From Anaerolineaceae bacterium (GTDB lineage: Bacteria; Chloroflexota; Anaerolineae; Aggregatilineales; Phototrophicaceae): a stretch of DNA of 64,000 nt. Below the pieces are notes generated by a model. The model was not told where the DNA came from. It saw only the letters and a program-made list of their open reading frames with translations, and made no database searches. This document shows, piece after piece, positions 33,968-42,531 of the stretch (positions are counted from its first letter, which is position 1; each line of letters opens with the position of its first letter). Location: the NCBI GenBank assembly GCA_026708325.1, contig JAPOVC010000022.1:109644-173643 (forward strand). The letters are read 5' to 3'. The position numbers and the translations under genes were made by a program.

Positions 33968-35212
33968 ATGCAGGCATTGGCAAGCAATCCCGGCACGCTG
34001 AGCAACGATGAAATACGGCGCTACAGCCGCCATATCATCATGCCCGAAGTGGGCATAGAGGGGCAGCGCCTGCTGAAGTCGTCCAGCATTCTTCTCATTG
34101 GCACCGGCGGCCTCGGCAGTCCGCTGGCGCTCTATCTGGCGGCTGCCGGCGTCGGTCGTATCGGACTCGTGGATTACGACGTCGTCGACGAAAGCAACCT
34201 GCAGCGGCAAATCATTCACGGCCAAAGCACGCTGGGCACCAGCAAACTGGAAAGCGCCGCTGCGCGCATCCGTGACATCAACCCCTTCACCCGGATTGAT
34301 ACCTACAACGAACCCCTCACCTCGGCCAATGCGATGCGCCTGATGGAGCCCTACGACGTCATCATTGACGGGACGGACAACTTCCCCACGCGCTATCTGG
34401 TCAACGACGCCTGCGTCAAGCTGGGCAAACCCAACGTCTACGGCAGCATTTTTCGCTTCGAGGGCCAACTGAGCGTGTTCTATGCGAAGGAAGGGCCCTG
34501 CTACCGCTGCATGTTCCCGGAGCCGCCGCCGCCAGGACTGGTTCCCAGCTGCGCCGAGGGCGGGGTCCTTGGCATTTTGCCCGGCACTATCGGTACCCTG
34601 CAGGCCACCGAGGGTATCAAATTGTTGCTGGGCATTGGCGAGCCCATGATCGGTCGCATGCTCCTTTACGATGCGCTGGAGATGACCTTTACGACCATCC
34701 GCGTTCGCCGCGACACTGCCTGCCCGGTCTGCAGCATTCCCCCTGAGCAGGTTGAACTGATCGATTACGAGCAGTTCTGCGGCATGCCGGCGCACGATCG
34801 CAGCACCTTTGGCCAGGAAAACGGGCATCAGGAAGCGGACTATCTCATTGAAGAAATCAGCGCGACCTCGCTGAAAGAGCGACTCGACGCCGGCGACGAC
34901 CTGCTGGTGCTGGACGTACGCAACCCCATCGAATGGGAGATTGCCACGCTCGACGACACGCTTCGCATTCCGAAGCCGCAAATCGAGGCCGCCATGAACG
35001 ACGTGCTGGCAGGCGTCCGTTCACGCGAGGATACGGTGCTGGCTGAAATCCCGGAAGACAAGGAGATCGTGCTGCATTGCCGCACCGGCATCCGCAGCGC
35101 CGATTCGATCGCCTTCCTGAAGCGTCTGGGCTACAAAAACAGATTGTTGAACCTTAGCGGCGGCATCCACGCCTGGTCGCGCGAAATCGACCCGTCCCTG
35201 CCGATCTACTGA
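33968..35212 (+). CDS. moeZ: E1-like adenylyltransferase/sulfurtransferase (MoeB/ThiF domain plus rhodanese)
   Basis: A 414-residue activator of ubiquitin-like carriers. The N-terminal ThiF/MoeB domain (about 1-270) has IGTGGLGSPLALYLAAAG for ATP binding, the Arg in NLQRQIIHG, Asp in IDGTDNFPTR, and two zinc CxxC pairs (CYRC, CPVC). The C-terminal rhodanese (about 290-410) has the active-site loop HCRTGIRS, with Cys ready to carry persulfide. This is the MoeZ/MOCS3 architecture: it adenylates the carrier's Gly-Gly and transfers sulfur to it. It starts 12 bp after the carrier gene. The symbol is by analogy with the mycobacterial gene. Confidence 0.92.
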   Translation: MQALASNPGTLSNDEIRRYSRHIIMPEVGIEGQRLLKSSSILLIGTGGLGSPLALYLAAAGVGRIGLVDYDVVDESNLQRQIIHGQSTLGTSKLESAAARIRDINPFTRIDTYNEPLTSANAMRLMEPYDVIIDGTDNFPTRYLVNDACVKLGKPNVYGSIFRFEGQLSVFYAKEGPCYRCMFPEPPPPGLVPSCAEGGVLGILPGTIGTLQATEGIKLLLGIGEPMIGRMLLYDALEMTFTTIRVRRDTACPVCSIPPEQVELIDYEQFCGMPAHDRSTFGQENGHQEADYLIEEISATSLKERLDAGDDLLVLDVRNPIEWEIATLDDTLRIPKPQIEAAMNDVLAGVRSREDTVLAEIPEDKEIVLHCRTGIRSADSIAFLKRLGYKNRLLNLSGGIHAWSREIDPSLPIY

Positions 35213-35373
35213 CGCAGATGGCGCCAGGTCAAGCGCACGTCGGCTGAATCCGGGCGGAGGGGCCTGGTCACACTTCCGTCCGGACGCCGCCATATGGGCT
35301 CGCGGGGTTCGCGTCCACCGGAAATGTATCGACCGGTAGTTTCGGCTGCGCCAATTCCCAAATCCTGAAACCT

Positions 35374-35919
35374 TCAGTCCGGCGACGCCTCCGCATACTC
35401 GGTTGGCATCGGCACTTCCTCGATCAGGTAGATCTGAAAGCCGCGCTTCCGGTAATTGACCAGCGCATGGGGACCGTCCAGATTGCAGGTATTCACCCAA
35501 ACGCGGCCGGCGCCGTCGTCCCAGGCGCGTTGCAGCCCCAGACTGAGCAGATGCTTGCCCAGACCGCGGCCAAAATACTCCACACGCAAACCAAAGTAGG
35601 CCACCTCGGTGTGCGGGCCGACGCGGGCCAGCTCGATATAGCCCGCAGGCGTACCCCCCACATAGAGCACATCCACCGAAACCCCCGGCCTTTCCAGTTG
35701 CTGGCGCAATTTCCCGCGATCCATTCTCAGGCGTCCGATCCAGCGCCAGGGTCTACCGACCGAGCCATACAGAAAAAGATAGTAGTCCAGATCGGCCGTC
35801 TTCAGCGGCAGCATCCGACAATCAGCCAACGCATTGGCATCCAGAAATGAAGGGCGAAACTGGTCCCGGTCGGTCATCTCCAGAAACGTGATCACCAGCG
35901 TATCGGGGATTGGGGTCAT
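35374..35919 (-). CDS. GNAT family N-acetyltransferase
   Basis: A 181-residue acetyltransferase. Motif A with the acetyl-CoA pyrophosphate loop is EYFGRGLGKHLLSL (about residues 115-128). The preceding strand is HTEVAYFGLR, and a late segment NYRKRGFQIY is typical of the fold. The start is the ATG at 35919, with GGAGGAG just upstream; the longer open frame is an extension into noncoding sequence. Substrate unknown. It stands alone, convergent with the sulfur-carrier operon (161 bp between, nothing evident there) and divergent from the acyl-CoA dehydrogenase gene. Confidence 0.83.
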   Translation of the reverse strand: MTPIPDTLVITFLEMTDRDQFRPSFLDANALADCRMLPLKTADLDYYLFLYGSVGRPWRWIGRLRMDRGKLRQQLERPGVSVDVLYVGGTPAGYIELARVGPHTEVAYFGLRVEYFGRGLGKHLLSLGLQRAWDDGAGRVWVNTCNLDGPHALVNYRKRGFQIYLIEEVPMPTEYAEASPD

Positions 35920-35972
35920 GGCTCCTCCTGCAGGGCGGACGGCGATTGTAGCAGACGCACGGCAACTACGAC

Positions 35973-35981
35973 TGCTATACT
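35973..35981 (+). promoter_or_regulatory. Extended -10 promoter element (TGCTATACT) for the acyl-CoA dehydrogenase gene
   Basis: TGC-TATACT, 30 bp before the ATG at 36012; identical to the nine bases upstream of the TPR gene. Confidence 0.45.
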
Positions 35982-36011
35982 GACCGCACATTGACGGATG
36001 CGGGGAACGCC

Positions 36012-37232
36012 ATGGACCTTGAGCTGGGTGAAGAGCGCCTGCAGGCGCAGCGCATGGTTCGCGATTTTGTGGAGCGCGAGGTCGGGCCGCACATCGCTGC
36101 ATGGGACCGCGAACAACGCATGGACCCTGCGCTGCTCCCGCGCATGGGCGAACTGGGCATACTCGGCATCTGTCTGCCGACGCGTTACGGCGGCCAGGGC
36201 TATGACTATCTCACGCTCGGTCTCGTCTGTGAGGAACTGGAGCGCATGGACACGTCCCTGCGCGTGATCATGTCGGTCCACATGGGCCTGAACAGCCTGG
36301 CCCTGCTGCAATGGGGCAACGACGAGCAAAAACGGCGCTTGTTGACACCCCAGGCCCTGGGAGAACAGATTGGCGCTTTTTGCCTGACCGAGCCCGGGGC
36401 GGGCAGCGACGTGGCCGCAATGCGGGCCACTGCCCGACGCGACGGCGATGCCTATGTCCTGAACGGCGAGAAGATGTGGATCAGCCTGGCGACGAGGGCG
36501 GACAACTTCCTCGTGGTCGCGCGACACGATCCCGATGCCGGAGCGACTCGGGGGCTTTCAGCATTCATGGTCACGCGCAACATGGCGGGCGTGTCCACTG
36601 GCGATATACACGGCAAACTGGGCATACGCGCCGGCTCCACCGGCTGGATCGCCATGCAGGACGTTGCCGTCCCGGTCGAGAATCGCCTGGGCGAGGAAGG
36701 TGAGGGGTTCAAAATCGCCATGTCCAGCCTGGACAACGGACGCTACACCGTTGCCAGCGGCGCGACCGGCCTCATCCGGGCCTGTCTGGATGCCAGCCTG
36801 CGTTACGCGCGCGAACGGCGCAGTTTTGGACATCCGATCGGCCAGCATCAACTGGTCAAGCAAAAGCTGGCCCACATGCAACAGTGGTACGACTGCTCCC
36901 GCCTGCTCTGGTTGCAGGCCGGCTGGCTCAAAAACCGCGGACAACGCAACACGCGCGAGACCGGCATGGCCAAATGGTACGCGACTGACCACAGCGTAAA
37001 GGCCGCGCTGGAGGCCGTTCAACTGCATGGCGCTTATGGCTTCAGCGACGAGTTTCCGGTCGAGCGCTACCTGCGCAACAGCAAAGGTGCGACCATTTAC
37101 GAAGGCACCAGCGAGATTCATCAGTTGATGCAGGCGGATTACGCGCTGGGTTTGCGTCAGGACAGGCCCCTGCGTTGCGAATTGCCCGCCTGGGACGAAG
37201 ACTTCTGGCTGGGTGACGACGTCGCGCCCTGA
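36012..37232 (+). CDS. Acyl-CoA dehydrogenase
   Basis: A 406-residue FAD enzyme introducing a double bond into acyl-CoA. FAD/substrate blocks are FCLTEPGAGSDVAAM and KMWISLATRADNFLVVA. The C-terminal IYEGTSEIHQLMQ carries the catalytic Glu position of the short/medium-chain and glutaryl-CoA-like branch, and LHGAYGFSDEFPVERY is the usual penultimate block. Chain-length preference cannot be told. I prefer the ATG at 36012; an in-frame TTG at 35991 is close to the predicted start of transcription. Electrons would go to the EtfAB encoded 1.3 kb downstream. Confidence 0.93.
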   Translation: MDLELGEERLQAQRMVRDFVEREVGPHIAAWDREQRMDPALLPRMGELGILGICLPTRYGGQGYDYLTLGLVCEELERMDTSLRVIMSVHMGLNSLALLQWGNDEQKRRLLTPQALGEQIGAFCLTEPGAGSDVAAMRATARRDGDAYVLNGEKMWISLATRADNFLVVARHDPDAGATRGLSAFMVTRNMAGVSTGDIHGKLGIRAGSTGWIAMQDVAVPVENRLGEEGEGFKIAMSSLDNGRYTVASGATGLIRACLDASLRYARERRSFGHPIGQHQLVKQKLAHMQQWYDCSRLLWLQAGWLKNRGQRNTRETGMAKWYATDHSVKAALEAVQLHGAYGFSDEFPVERYLRNSKGATIYEGTSEIHQLMQADYALGLRQDRPLRCELPAWDEDFWLGDDVAP

Positions 37233-37245
37233 TGGAAGCTGGCCC

Positions 37246-37932
37246 GTGAAGATAGTCTTTTACGGCGATGAATTGCTACCGGGCCTGCCGGGCGCGGGCA
37301 TCGTCGATGAGGTTGCGGCCGGTCTGCGCGGGCACAGATTCATCCTGCGCGGTCGCTTCGGGGATACCAGCCTCAACCTCTACCGGCGCGTGGAAGCGGA
37401 GGTGCTGGCCCATGACCCGGAAGCGGTCTTCATCATGGCCGGCCTGCACGACGCCATCAGCCAAAGTGAAGCTGCCCTGCGCCCCTGGTACCGCTGGCAA
37501 AAAGCCTTGCGCGGAGGCCGACTCTCGCCGATCGCCTGTCGCGAAAACCTGCGCGCCATGCTGGAAATGCTGGGGCGTCACGGCATCCGCGCCTGGGTCG
37601 CCACGCCACCGGTCGAATATCGACCGCCGCTGGTCGCCGCTCTGGAAGAAGTCAACTCGGCTACAAGGCAGCTCTGTGAAGAAATGCAAGTGCCCCACCT
37701 GGACTTGCAGCAACGCATGACTCCCGCAGAAATCCCGTCTCGACCGCCCCTGCAGCTGCCCTGGCTGCTGCGTGCCTGGAGCTGGCAATGGCGCGCGCCG
37801 GATTACGAGCAACTGCGGCGGCGCGGCGAGTTCAGCTACAGTTGCGACGGCCTGCATCCCACGCCCGACGGGGCCAGGGTGATGGCGCGGGCCATCGTGG
37901 ACTTTCTGCGGGAACAGGGGTTGCCTGGATGA
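37246..37932 (+). CDS. SGNH-hydrolase-like protein lacking the catalytic serine
   Basis: A 228-residue protein with the overall SGNH/GDSL pattern. Block I reads FYGDELLPG (Glu in place of Ser in GDSL). A GRFGDTSLNLYRRVE segment matches block II spacing with its Gly. Block III reads MAGLHDAI instead of GxND. Block V CDGLHPTPDGARVMA keeps the Asp-x-x-His pair. The nucleophile is missing and block III is altered, so esterase activity is doubtful. I placed the start at GTG 37246 with GGAAG upstream. It overlaps the pentapeptide gene by 4 bp. Confidence 0.7.
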   Translation: MKIVFYGDELLPGLPGAGIVDEVAAGLRGHRFILRGRFGDTSLNLYRRVEAEVLAHDPEAVFIMAGLHDAISQSEAALRPWYRWQKALRGGRLSPIACRENLRAMLEMLGRHGIRAWVATPPVEYRPPLVAALEEVNSATRQLCEEMQVPHLDLQQRMTPAEIPSRPPLQLPWLLRAWSWQWRAPDYEQLRRRGEFSYSCDGLHPTPDGARVMARAIVDFLREQGLPG

Positions 37933-38459
37933 AGGCCTTGCGCGAGCCGCTGGATCGCCTGCTGCGCGGCAGGCAGGCCACAATCAGGGACCTGCAAGGC
38001 CCTGACAACGACCTTGCGCTTCAGGCCCTGCGGCGCATGCAGGCCAGAGGCTGGACGCAGGATGGCACGCTCTGCGGACTCGCCATAAAGAACGCGCAGT
38101 GGCAACAGGCGCGTCTGGCGCGCGCCAGCCTGCAGGGCATAGTCCTTCGCGCCGCCCGTCTGGATGGCGCCTATTTTCACGCAGCTGATCTGTCCAACGC
38201 CATTCTGGACCAGGCCTGCCTGTTGCACGCCAACCTTTGCGATGCCGTGATGGTCGGCGCCAGTTTGCGAGGAACGGAGCTGTGCCACGCACATCTGGCG
38301 GCCGCCGATTTGCGCGGCGCGGACCTGGGCAATGCCGACCTGCGCGCCGCCAACCTGTGGCGGGCGGACCTGCGCGGGGCGAATCTTTCCGGCGCCCTGC
38401 TGGATGGCGCCAATATGCGCGCCGTGCGTCGTGACACGCACACTCGATTCAGCGATTGA
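37929..38459 (+). CDS. Pentapeptide repeat protein
   Basis: A 176-residue protein. A helical N-terminus (about 1-55) precedes a right-handed beta-helix of at least 15 pentapeptide units with the A(D/N)LxX pattern, for example ADLRGADLGNADLRAANL. The repeats run from about residue 60 to the C-terminus. Function is not predictable: some relatives mimic DNA and bind gyrase, most are uncharacterised. The ATG overlaps the SGNH-like stop (ATGA). It sits between that gene and etfB. Confidence 0.85.
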   Translation: MKALREPLDRLLRGRQATIRDLQGPDNDLALQALRRMQARGWTQDGTLCGLAIKNAQWQQARLARASLQGIVLRAARLDGAYFHAADLSNAILDQACLLHANLCDAVMVGASLRGTELCHAHLAAADLRGADLGNADLRAANLWRADLRGANLSGALLDGANMRAVRRDTHTRFSD

Positions 38460-38534
38460 CGGTCTGGTACAGTCCATCGGAGTTCATGCCGGCCGCGTTA
38501 AACTGGCAACAGACTGGAAACAGGAGGTGCGTCC

Positions 38535-39314
38535 TTGCACATCGTCACTTTCACCCGCAGTACGCCGGACACGGCGGCGCGGCTGACCGTCGACGCCGAC
38601 GGTTCTGTCAGCCAGGGAGACGCCGCCATGGTCGTCAACCCCTGGGACGAATACTCGCTGGAAGAGTGCATCGCCCAGGCCGAGGACCAGGGAGGAACAG
38701 CCACGGTCATCGCCATTGGCCCGGAAGTGCATGAGGAAGCCCTGCGTCAGGCCCTGGCCATGGGCGTCAACGCGGCCCTGCGCATCGACGATCCGGAGCT
38801 GGCGACGGCGGACAGCATCGGCTGGGCGACCGTGGCGGCAGCGGCCATCCCCAGGCTGGATGAGGTCGACCTGGTGATATTCGGCAAGGAAGCCGTGGAC
38901 GTGGGCAGCGACCAGCACCAGATCCAGACGGCCAGATTGCTTGGCTGGCCCTTCATCGGCGCTGTTTCCCGCATTCTTGAGCTCGATGCCGCGCGCGGCA
39001 GGCTGCGCGTGGAACGCTCGCTGGAACAGGGAAAACAGGTGCTGGATTGCCGGCTTCCGGCCGTCATCAGCGTGCTGAAGGACGTCAACGAACCCCGTTA
39101 TCCCTCCTTCATGGGCATCCGCCGCGCTTCCCGCGCAAGCATTCCGCTCTGGACCCTGGCGGAACTGGCAGCGGAGCTGCAAAAGCCGCTGTCCCGGCAA
39201 CTCAAACTGGAGGAACCGCCCCAACGCCTGGCCGAGGCCGAAATGCTTTCCGGAACGCCGGCGGAGCAAGCCGGCGCGTTGATCGAGCGCCTTGAGAAGG
39301 AGCAGGTCCTGTGA
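38535..39314 (+). CDS. etfB: Electron transfer flavoprotein, beta subunit
   Basis: A 259-residue subunit that binds AMP and docks dehydrogenases. Typical segments are [16 protein letters not shown] ([12 protein letters not shown]), [28 protein letters not shown] (AMP-binding DQHQ region) and [18 protein letters not shown] with the recognition-loop pattern of the family. The start is a TTG at 38535 with AGGAGG 7 nt upstream. The stop overlaps the GTG of etfA (GTGA). Together they accept electrons from acyl-CoA dehydrogenases. Confidence 0.93.
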   Translation: MHIVTFTRSTPDTAARLTVDADGSVSQGDAAMVVNPWDEYSLEECIAQAEDQGGTATVIAIGPEVHEEALRQALAMGVNAALRIDDPELATADSIGWATVAAAAIPRLDEVDLVIFGKEAVDVGSDQHQIQTARLLGWPFIGAVSRILELDAARGRLRVERSLEQGKQVLDCRLPAVISVLKDVNEPRYPSFMGIRRASRASIPLWTLAELAAELQKPLSRQLKLEEPPQRLAEAEMLSGTPAEQAGALIERLEKEQVL

Positions 39315-40345
39315 GCGCCATCTTCGTCTGGACAGAAACTGATTCGGGCGCCGCCATGCCGCTCAGCCAGGAAGCGCTGGGCGCCGGCGCTGCCCTCGCC
39401 GCAGAATTGAAACTGCCGCTGGTGGCGCTGGTCTTCGGTGAGGAGGCGGGGGCAATCGCCGGGAGCCTGGCTGCCGACGAAGCGCTGGTCTGTGAGGACG
39501 AGACCCTGACCGACCTGCGCCTGGAGCCCTGCGCCGCCCTGCTGACCCAACTGGTCAGGGAGCGGCGACCCCATGCCCTGCTGGCGCCGGGCACCATTCG
39601 TGGCCGCGAGCTGCTGGCCTCCTCGGCCGCCGACGTCGGCGCCAGCCTGCTGACCGAAGTCAGCGGCGTCGCGACGCAGCCGGACGGGGCATTGCGTGTC
39701 ACCCGACCGGTTTACGCCGGAAAGCTGTCGGAGACCGCCCAGGGGTCACCATCGCAGACGCAATACCTCTGTCTGCGCGCCCGCGCCTTTGCGCCCGCAT
39801 CGCCACGAGGCGTTGCGGAAACGCCCCTCACTGTTGTGGAAGCGGTCCTCGGCGAAGACGACATAGTCACCAAAGTCGTGGAGGTCAACCCGGCGGCAGG
39901 CGAGGTCAGCCTGGGGGACGCCGCCATCATTGTGTCCGGCGGTCGCGGCATGTCCGCCAATCCGGCGCAGCCACCGGCGGACGCGCCCGACGGCGCCGTA
40001 TGGAAGGCGCAACATGGATTCGAGCACACCCTGACGCCCCTGGCAGCAGAACTGGGGGCAGCGATAGGCGCCAGCCGTGCAGCCGTGGACGCGGGCTACA
40101 TTGACTACGCCCATCAGGTGGGCCAGACGGGCAAGGTCGTCAGTCCTGACCTGTATATCGCCTGCGGTATTTCCGGCGCCATTCAACATCAGGCCGGCAT
40201 GCGCAGCAGCAAGACTATTGTCGCCATCAACCGCGATCCCGACGCGCCCATCTTTCGCCTGGCGCATTTCGGCCTGGTTGGCGACCTCTACGAAATCGTG
40301 CCGGCCCTGACGGCCGCCCTGCGCGCCCGCAGCGGCGCGGGCTGA
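39311..40345 (+). CDS. etfA: Electron transfer flavoprotein, alpha subunit
   Basis: A 344-residue FAD-binding subunit. The C-terminal FAD domain is clear: [56 protein letters not shown] (split motif [20 protein letters not shown]), and [23 protein letters not shown]. The N-terminal domain includes [25 protein letters not shown]. It starts with GTG, coupled to etfB. An electron acceptor such as ETF:quinone oxidoreductase is not in the window. Confidence 0.94.
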   Translation: MSAIFVWTETDSGAAMPLSQEALGAGAALAAELKLPLVALVFGEEAGAIAGSLAADEALVCEDETLTDLRLEPCAALLTQLVRERRPHALLAPGTIRGRELLASSAADVGASLLTEVSGVATQPDGALRVTRPVYAGKLSETAQGSPSQTQYLCLRARAFAPASPRGVAETPLTVVEAVLGEDDIVTKVVEVNPAAGEVSLGDAAIIVSGGRGMSANPAQPPADAPDGAVWKAQHGFEHTLTPLAAELGAAIGASRAAVDAGYIDYAHQVGQTGKVVSPDLYIACGISGAIQHQAGMRSSKTIVAINRDPDAPIFRLAHFGLVGDLYEIVPALTAALRARSGAG

Positions 40346-40353
40346 TGCCCTGC

Positions 40354-40382
40354 TGGACAGCCCCTTCAACCCGTGTTATTCT
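40354..40382 (+). promoter_or_regulatory. Sigma-70-type promoter of ssrA
   Basis: TGGACA and TATTCT with 17 bp spacing, ending 10 bp before the tmRNA 5' end. Confidence 0.65.
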
Positions 40383-40392
40383 GAACGCCACG

Positions 40393-40779
40393 GGGGGTGA
40401 CATGGCTTCGACAGGGGAGGCTGATTCTGTGTTGCAGGCCGCAGCGCCCGGGACTGCGTTAAAACGGGCAAGGCATACAACTGCCGACGATTACAATCCC
40501 TTCGCGCTGCCCATCGCTGCTTAGGCGATGAGTGGCGTAGCCAGCCTTGCGAGGCTGGCCGTTCGCCCCGCCCGTCTTCACCCGGACGGTCCGGCGGGCG
40601 TCACCAAAGGTGAAGTGCGTCCCCGTTGACGCCGATAAGGCGGGGGCAAAGAGTGATCGGCTGGTCTGCGCAAGACCGGGTTGGCCAGGCAATGCGCAGA
40701 CGAGAATGAAGAGCCAACTATGCCTGTAGAAGCACAGGGTTGAATCTTCTGGACAGCGGTTCGATTCCGCTCACCTCCA
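40393..40779 (+). ncRNA. ssrA: tmRNA (transfer-messenger RNA)
   Basis: Rescues stalled ribosomes by trans-translation. The 5' end GGGGGTGACATGGCTTCGAC pairs with CACCTCC at the 3' end (one G-U), followed by discriminator A. The T arm AGCGG-TTCGATT-CCGCT is intact and CCA is not encoded. The resume codon is GCA at 40468, giving the 18-residue tag ARHTTADDYNPFALPIAA ending at a TAG (40522-40524). The terminal ALPIAA is a normal degradation signal. The length is about 387 nt in the one-piece form. Confidence 0.95.
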
Positions 40780-40829
40780 CTCCAGGCCGCCCGCTGCGTT
40801 TCGGGCGGTCTTGTGTACCTGGAGGTCCC

Positions 40830-41537
40830 GTGCGGCTCCACGCTTCACTGCTGGTCCTGCTCGTTTTGTCGGCCCTGCTGACGGCCTGCCAGCGCCAGAA
40901 CAACGTCGAACTCACCCTGGTCGCGCGGGGACTCAACCTGGAGACCCAGATTTCGGCCCTGCGGCAAACTGCCACCGTCGGCGCCGAGCGCCTGGAAGTC
41001 ACGCTCGACTACATGGCCACCCGCGTCGAATTCGCACGCCGCCAACGTCAGGAACTGGAAGCTACACTGAGCGCCAGGGGCACGCCCTTCCCTGGCAGCA
41101 TCAGTGGCCCCACCGGAACGCCCTTTCCCCTGCCGGACAATGTTAACGTCGCCCCGACCGTTGCAGTGGCCACGGCATTGCCTCAGCAACTCTCCGGCCA
41201 GGCGCGTTTTACGGACATCGTGATGGCTGCTTCCGTCCGCGACAATGACTGCGCCACCCAACCGCAATTCGATTTCAGGGTCAACGCCGAGCGCATCTAT
41301 GTCGTCGCGACGGCCTGGAACATTCGGGCCAACACGCGCATCGCGGCGCGCTTCGTCATCTCGGGACGCGAATCCCTGCTGGAGTGGCGTCCGGGCGCGC
41401 CAATCAACGGCAATTGCATCTGGTTTTACATCGAACAGAGCGACCTGCCTTTTGTCGCCGGCAACTGGAGCGTTCGCCTTGAAATCAATGGCGTTCCTGC
41501 CAGCGACTCCCTGACCTTCAGCATTCGCGACCTGTGA
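40830..41537 (+). CDS. Predicted lipoprotein with coiled coil and C-terminal Ig-like domain
   Basis: A 235-residue protein of unknown function. It begins with a lipoprotein signal (LLVLLVLSALLTAC, lipobox LTAC with Cys about residue 20). A predicted coiled-coil region (about 25-85, LETQISALRQTATVGAERLE) precedes a Gly/Pro/Thr linker. A C-terminal domain (about 125-235) of beta character, with DNDCATQ and GNCIWFY, could form one disulfide. GTG start with GGAGG 5 nt upstream; longer in-frame readings would run into the tmRNA. It follows ssrA without a clear terminator. Confidence 0.72.
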   Translation: MRLHASLLVLLVLSALLTACQRQNNVELTLVARGLNLETQISALRQTATVGAERLEVTLDYMATRVEFARRQRQELEATLSARGTPFPGSISGPTGTPFPLPDNVNVAPTVAVATALPQQLSGQARFTDIVMAASVRDNDCATQPQFDFRVNAERIYVVATAWNIRANTRIAARFVISGRESLLEWRPGAPINGNCIWFYIEQSDLPFVAGNWSVRLEINGVPASDSLTFSIRDL

Positions 41538-41568
41538 TGCCGGTCGTCGAGCCCTACAGGAGCGTGAC

Positions 41569-42531
41569 ATGACCCGCAGCTTTCTGATCGACACCGACAC
41601 CGCTTCGGATGACGCCGTGGCCCTGATCATGGCCTTGCGGGCCCCGGACGTGGATATTCGCGCCTTGACCATCGTCTCCGGCAACGTGGACGTGGCGCAG
41701 GGCGTGCGCAACGCGCTCACCACGATGGAGTTTTGCGGTCGCGACGACGTGCCCGTCTATGCCGGCGCCGACCAGCCCTTGCTGCGCTCAAATGCGCGCG
41801 CAGACTGGTTCCACGGTTTGGACGGCATGGGCAACATGAAGTATCCGCCGCCTCGCGCCCAGGCGGCCGAGGGCCATGCCGTCGATGCCCTGGTCAACAC
41901 CATCCGCGACAACCCCGGTATCGTACTGGTCACCCTTGGGCCGCTGACCAACGTCGCCCTGGCCCTGGCGCGCGCGCCGGAAATTGCCGGCATGGTCAGC
42001 CGTTGCGTCGTGATGGGGGGCACGGCCTGGTCGGTCGGGAACGTATCGCCCGCCGCCGAATTTAACGTCTGGCACGACCCCGAAGCCGCCCGCATGGTCT
42101 TTCTGTCCGGCCTGCCCGTTGAAATGGTTGGCTGGGAACTGAGCCGCTTTGACGCCGCCCTTTCACAGGAGGACATCGCCCACGTACGCAGTCTGGATAC
42201 CCCGCTGGCGCATTTCAGCATCGACTGCAACCGCAGCGCCATGGAAGCCATTCAAATTCAGTCCGGCGAAGACAATCTGGACCTGCCGGACCCGGTTGCC
42301 ATGGCCATTGCGCTGGAGCCGGACATCTGCACCCGCAGCAGCCGCCACGCCGTGGAAATCGAGACGCAAAGTGAGTTGACCCGCGGCATGACCATTGTCG
42401 ACCAGCTCGACAACGCCGGGGACGTGCGCAACCGGCATACCTGGGCGCAGGCGCTGGCCGCCAACGTGACGGTCTGTTGGGAAATCGACGTGCCGCGCTG
42501 GAAGCAAATGCTCTATCGTTCGCTGGTCTGA
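41569..42531 (+). CDS. Inosine-uridine preferring nucleoside hydrolase family protein
   Basis: A 320-residue N-ribohydrolase that would cleave nucleosides to ribose and base. It begins with the calcium-binding Asp cluster as IDTDTASDDAVAL (DTDTASDD instead of the commoner DTDPGxDD). VTLGPLTNVALAL is the second signature, and EFNVWHDPEAARMVF has the ribose-binding DPEAA. Base specificity cannot be deduced. With the secreted 5'-nucleotidase it could form a nucleotide salvage path (inference). The 3' end overlaps the convergent Pth gene by 19 bp. Confidence 0.9.
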   Translation: MTRSFLIDTDTASDDAVALIMALRAPDVDIRALTIVSGNVDVAQGVRNALTTMEFCGRDDVPVYAGADQPLLRSNARADWFHGLDGMGNMKYPPPRAQAAEGHAVDALVNTIRDNPGIVLVTLGPLTNVALALARAPEIAGMVSRCVVMGGTAWSVGNVSPAAEFNVWHDPEAARMVFLSGLPVEMVGWELSRFDAALSQEDIAHVRSLDTPLAHFSIDCNRSAMEAIQIQSGEDNLDLPDPVAMAIALEPDICTRSSRHAVEIETQSELTRGMTIVDQLDNAGDVRNRHTWAQALAANVTVCWEIDVPRWKQMLYRSLV

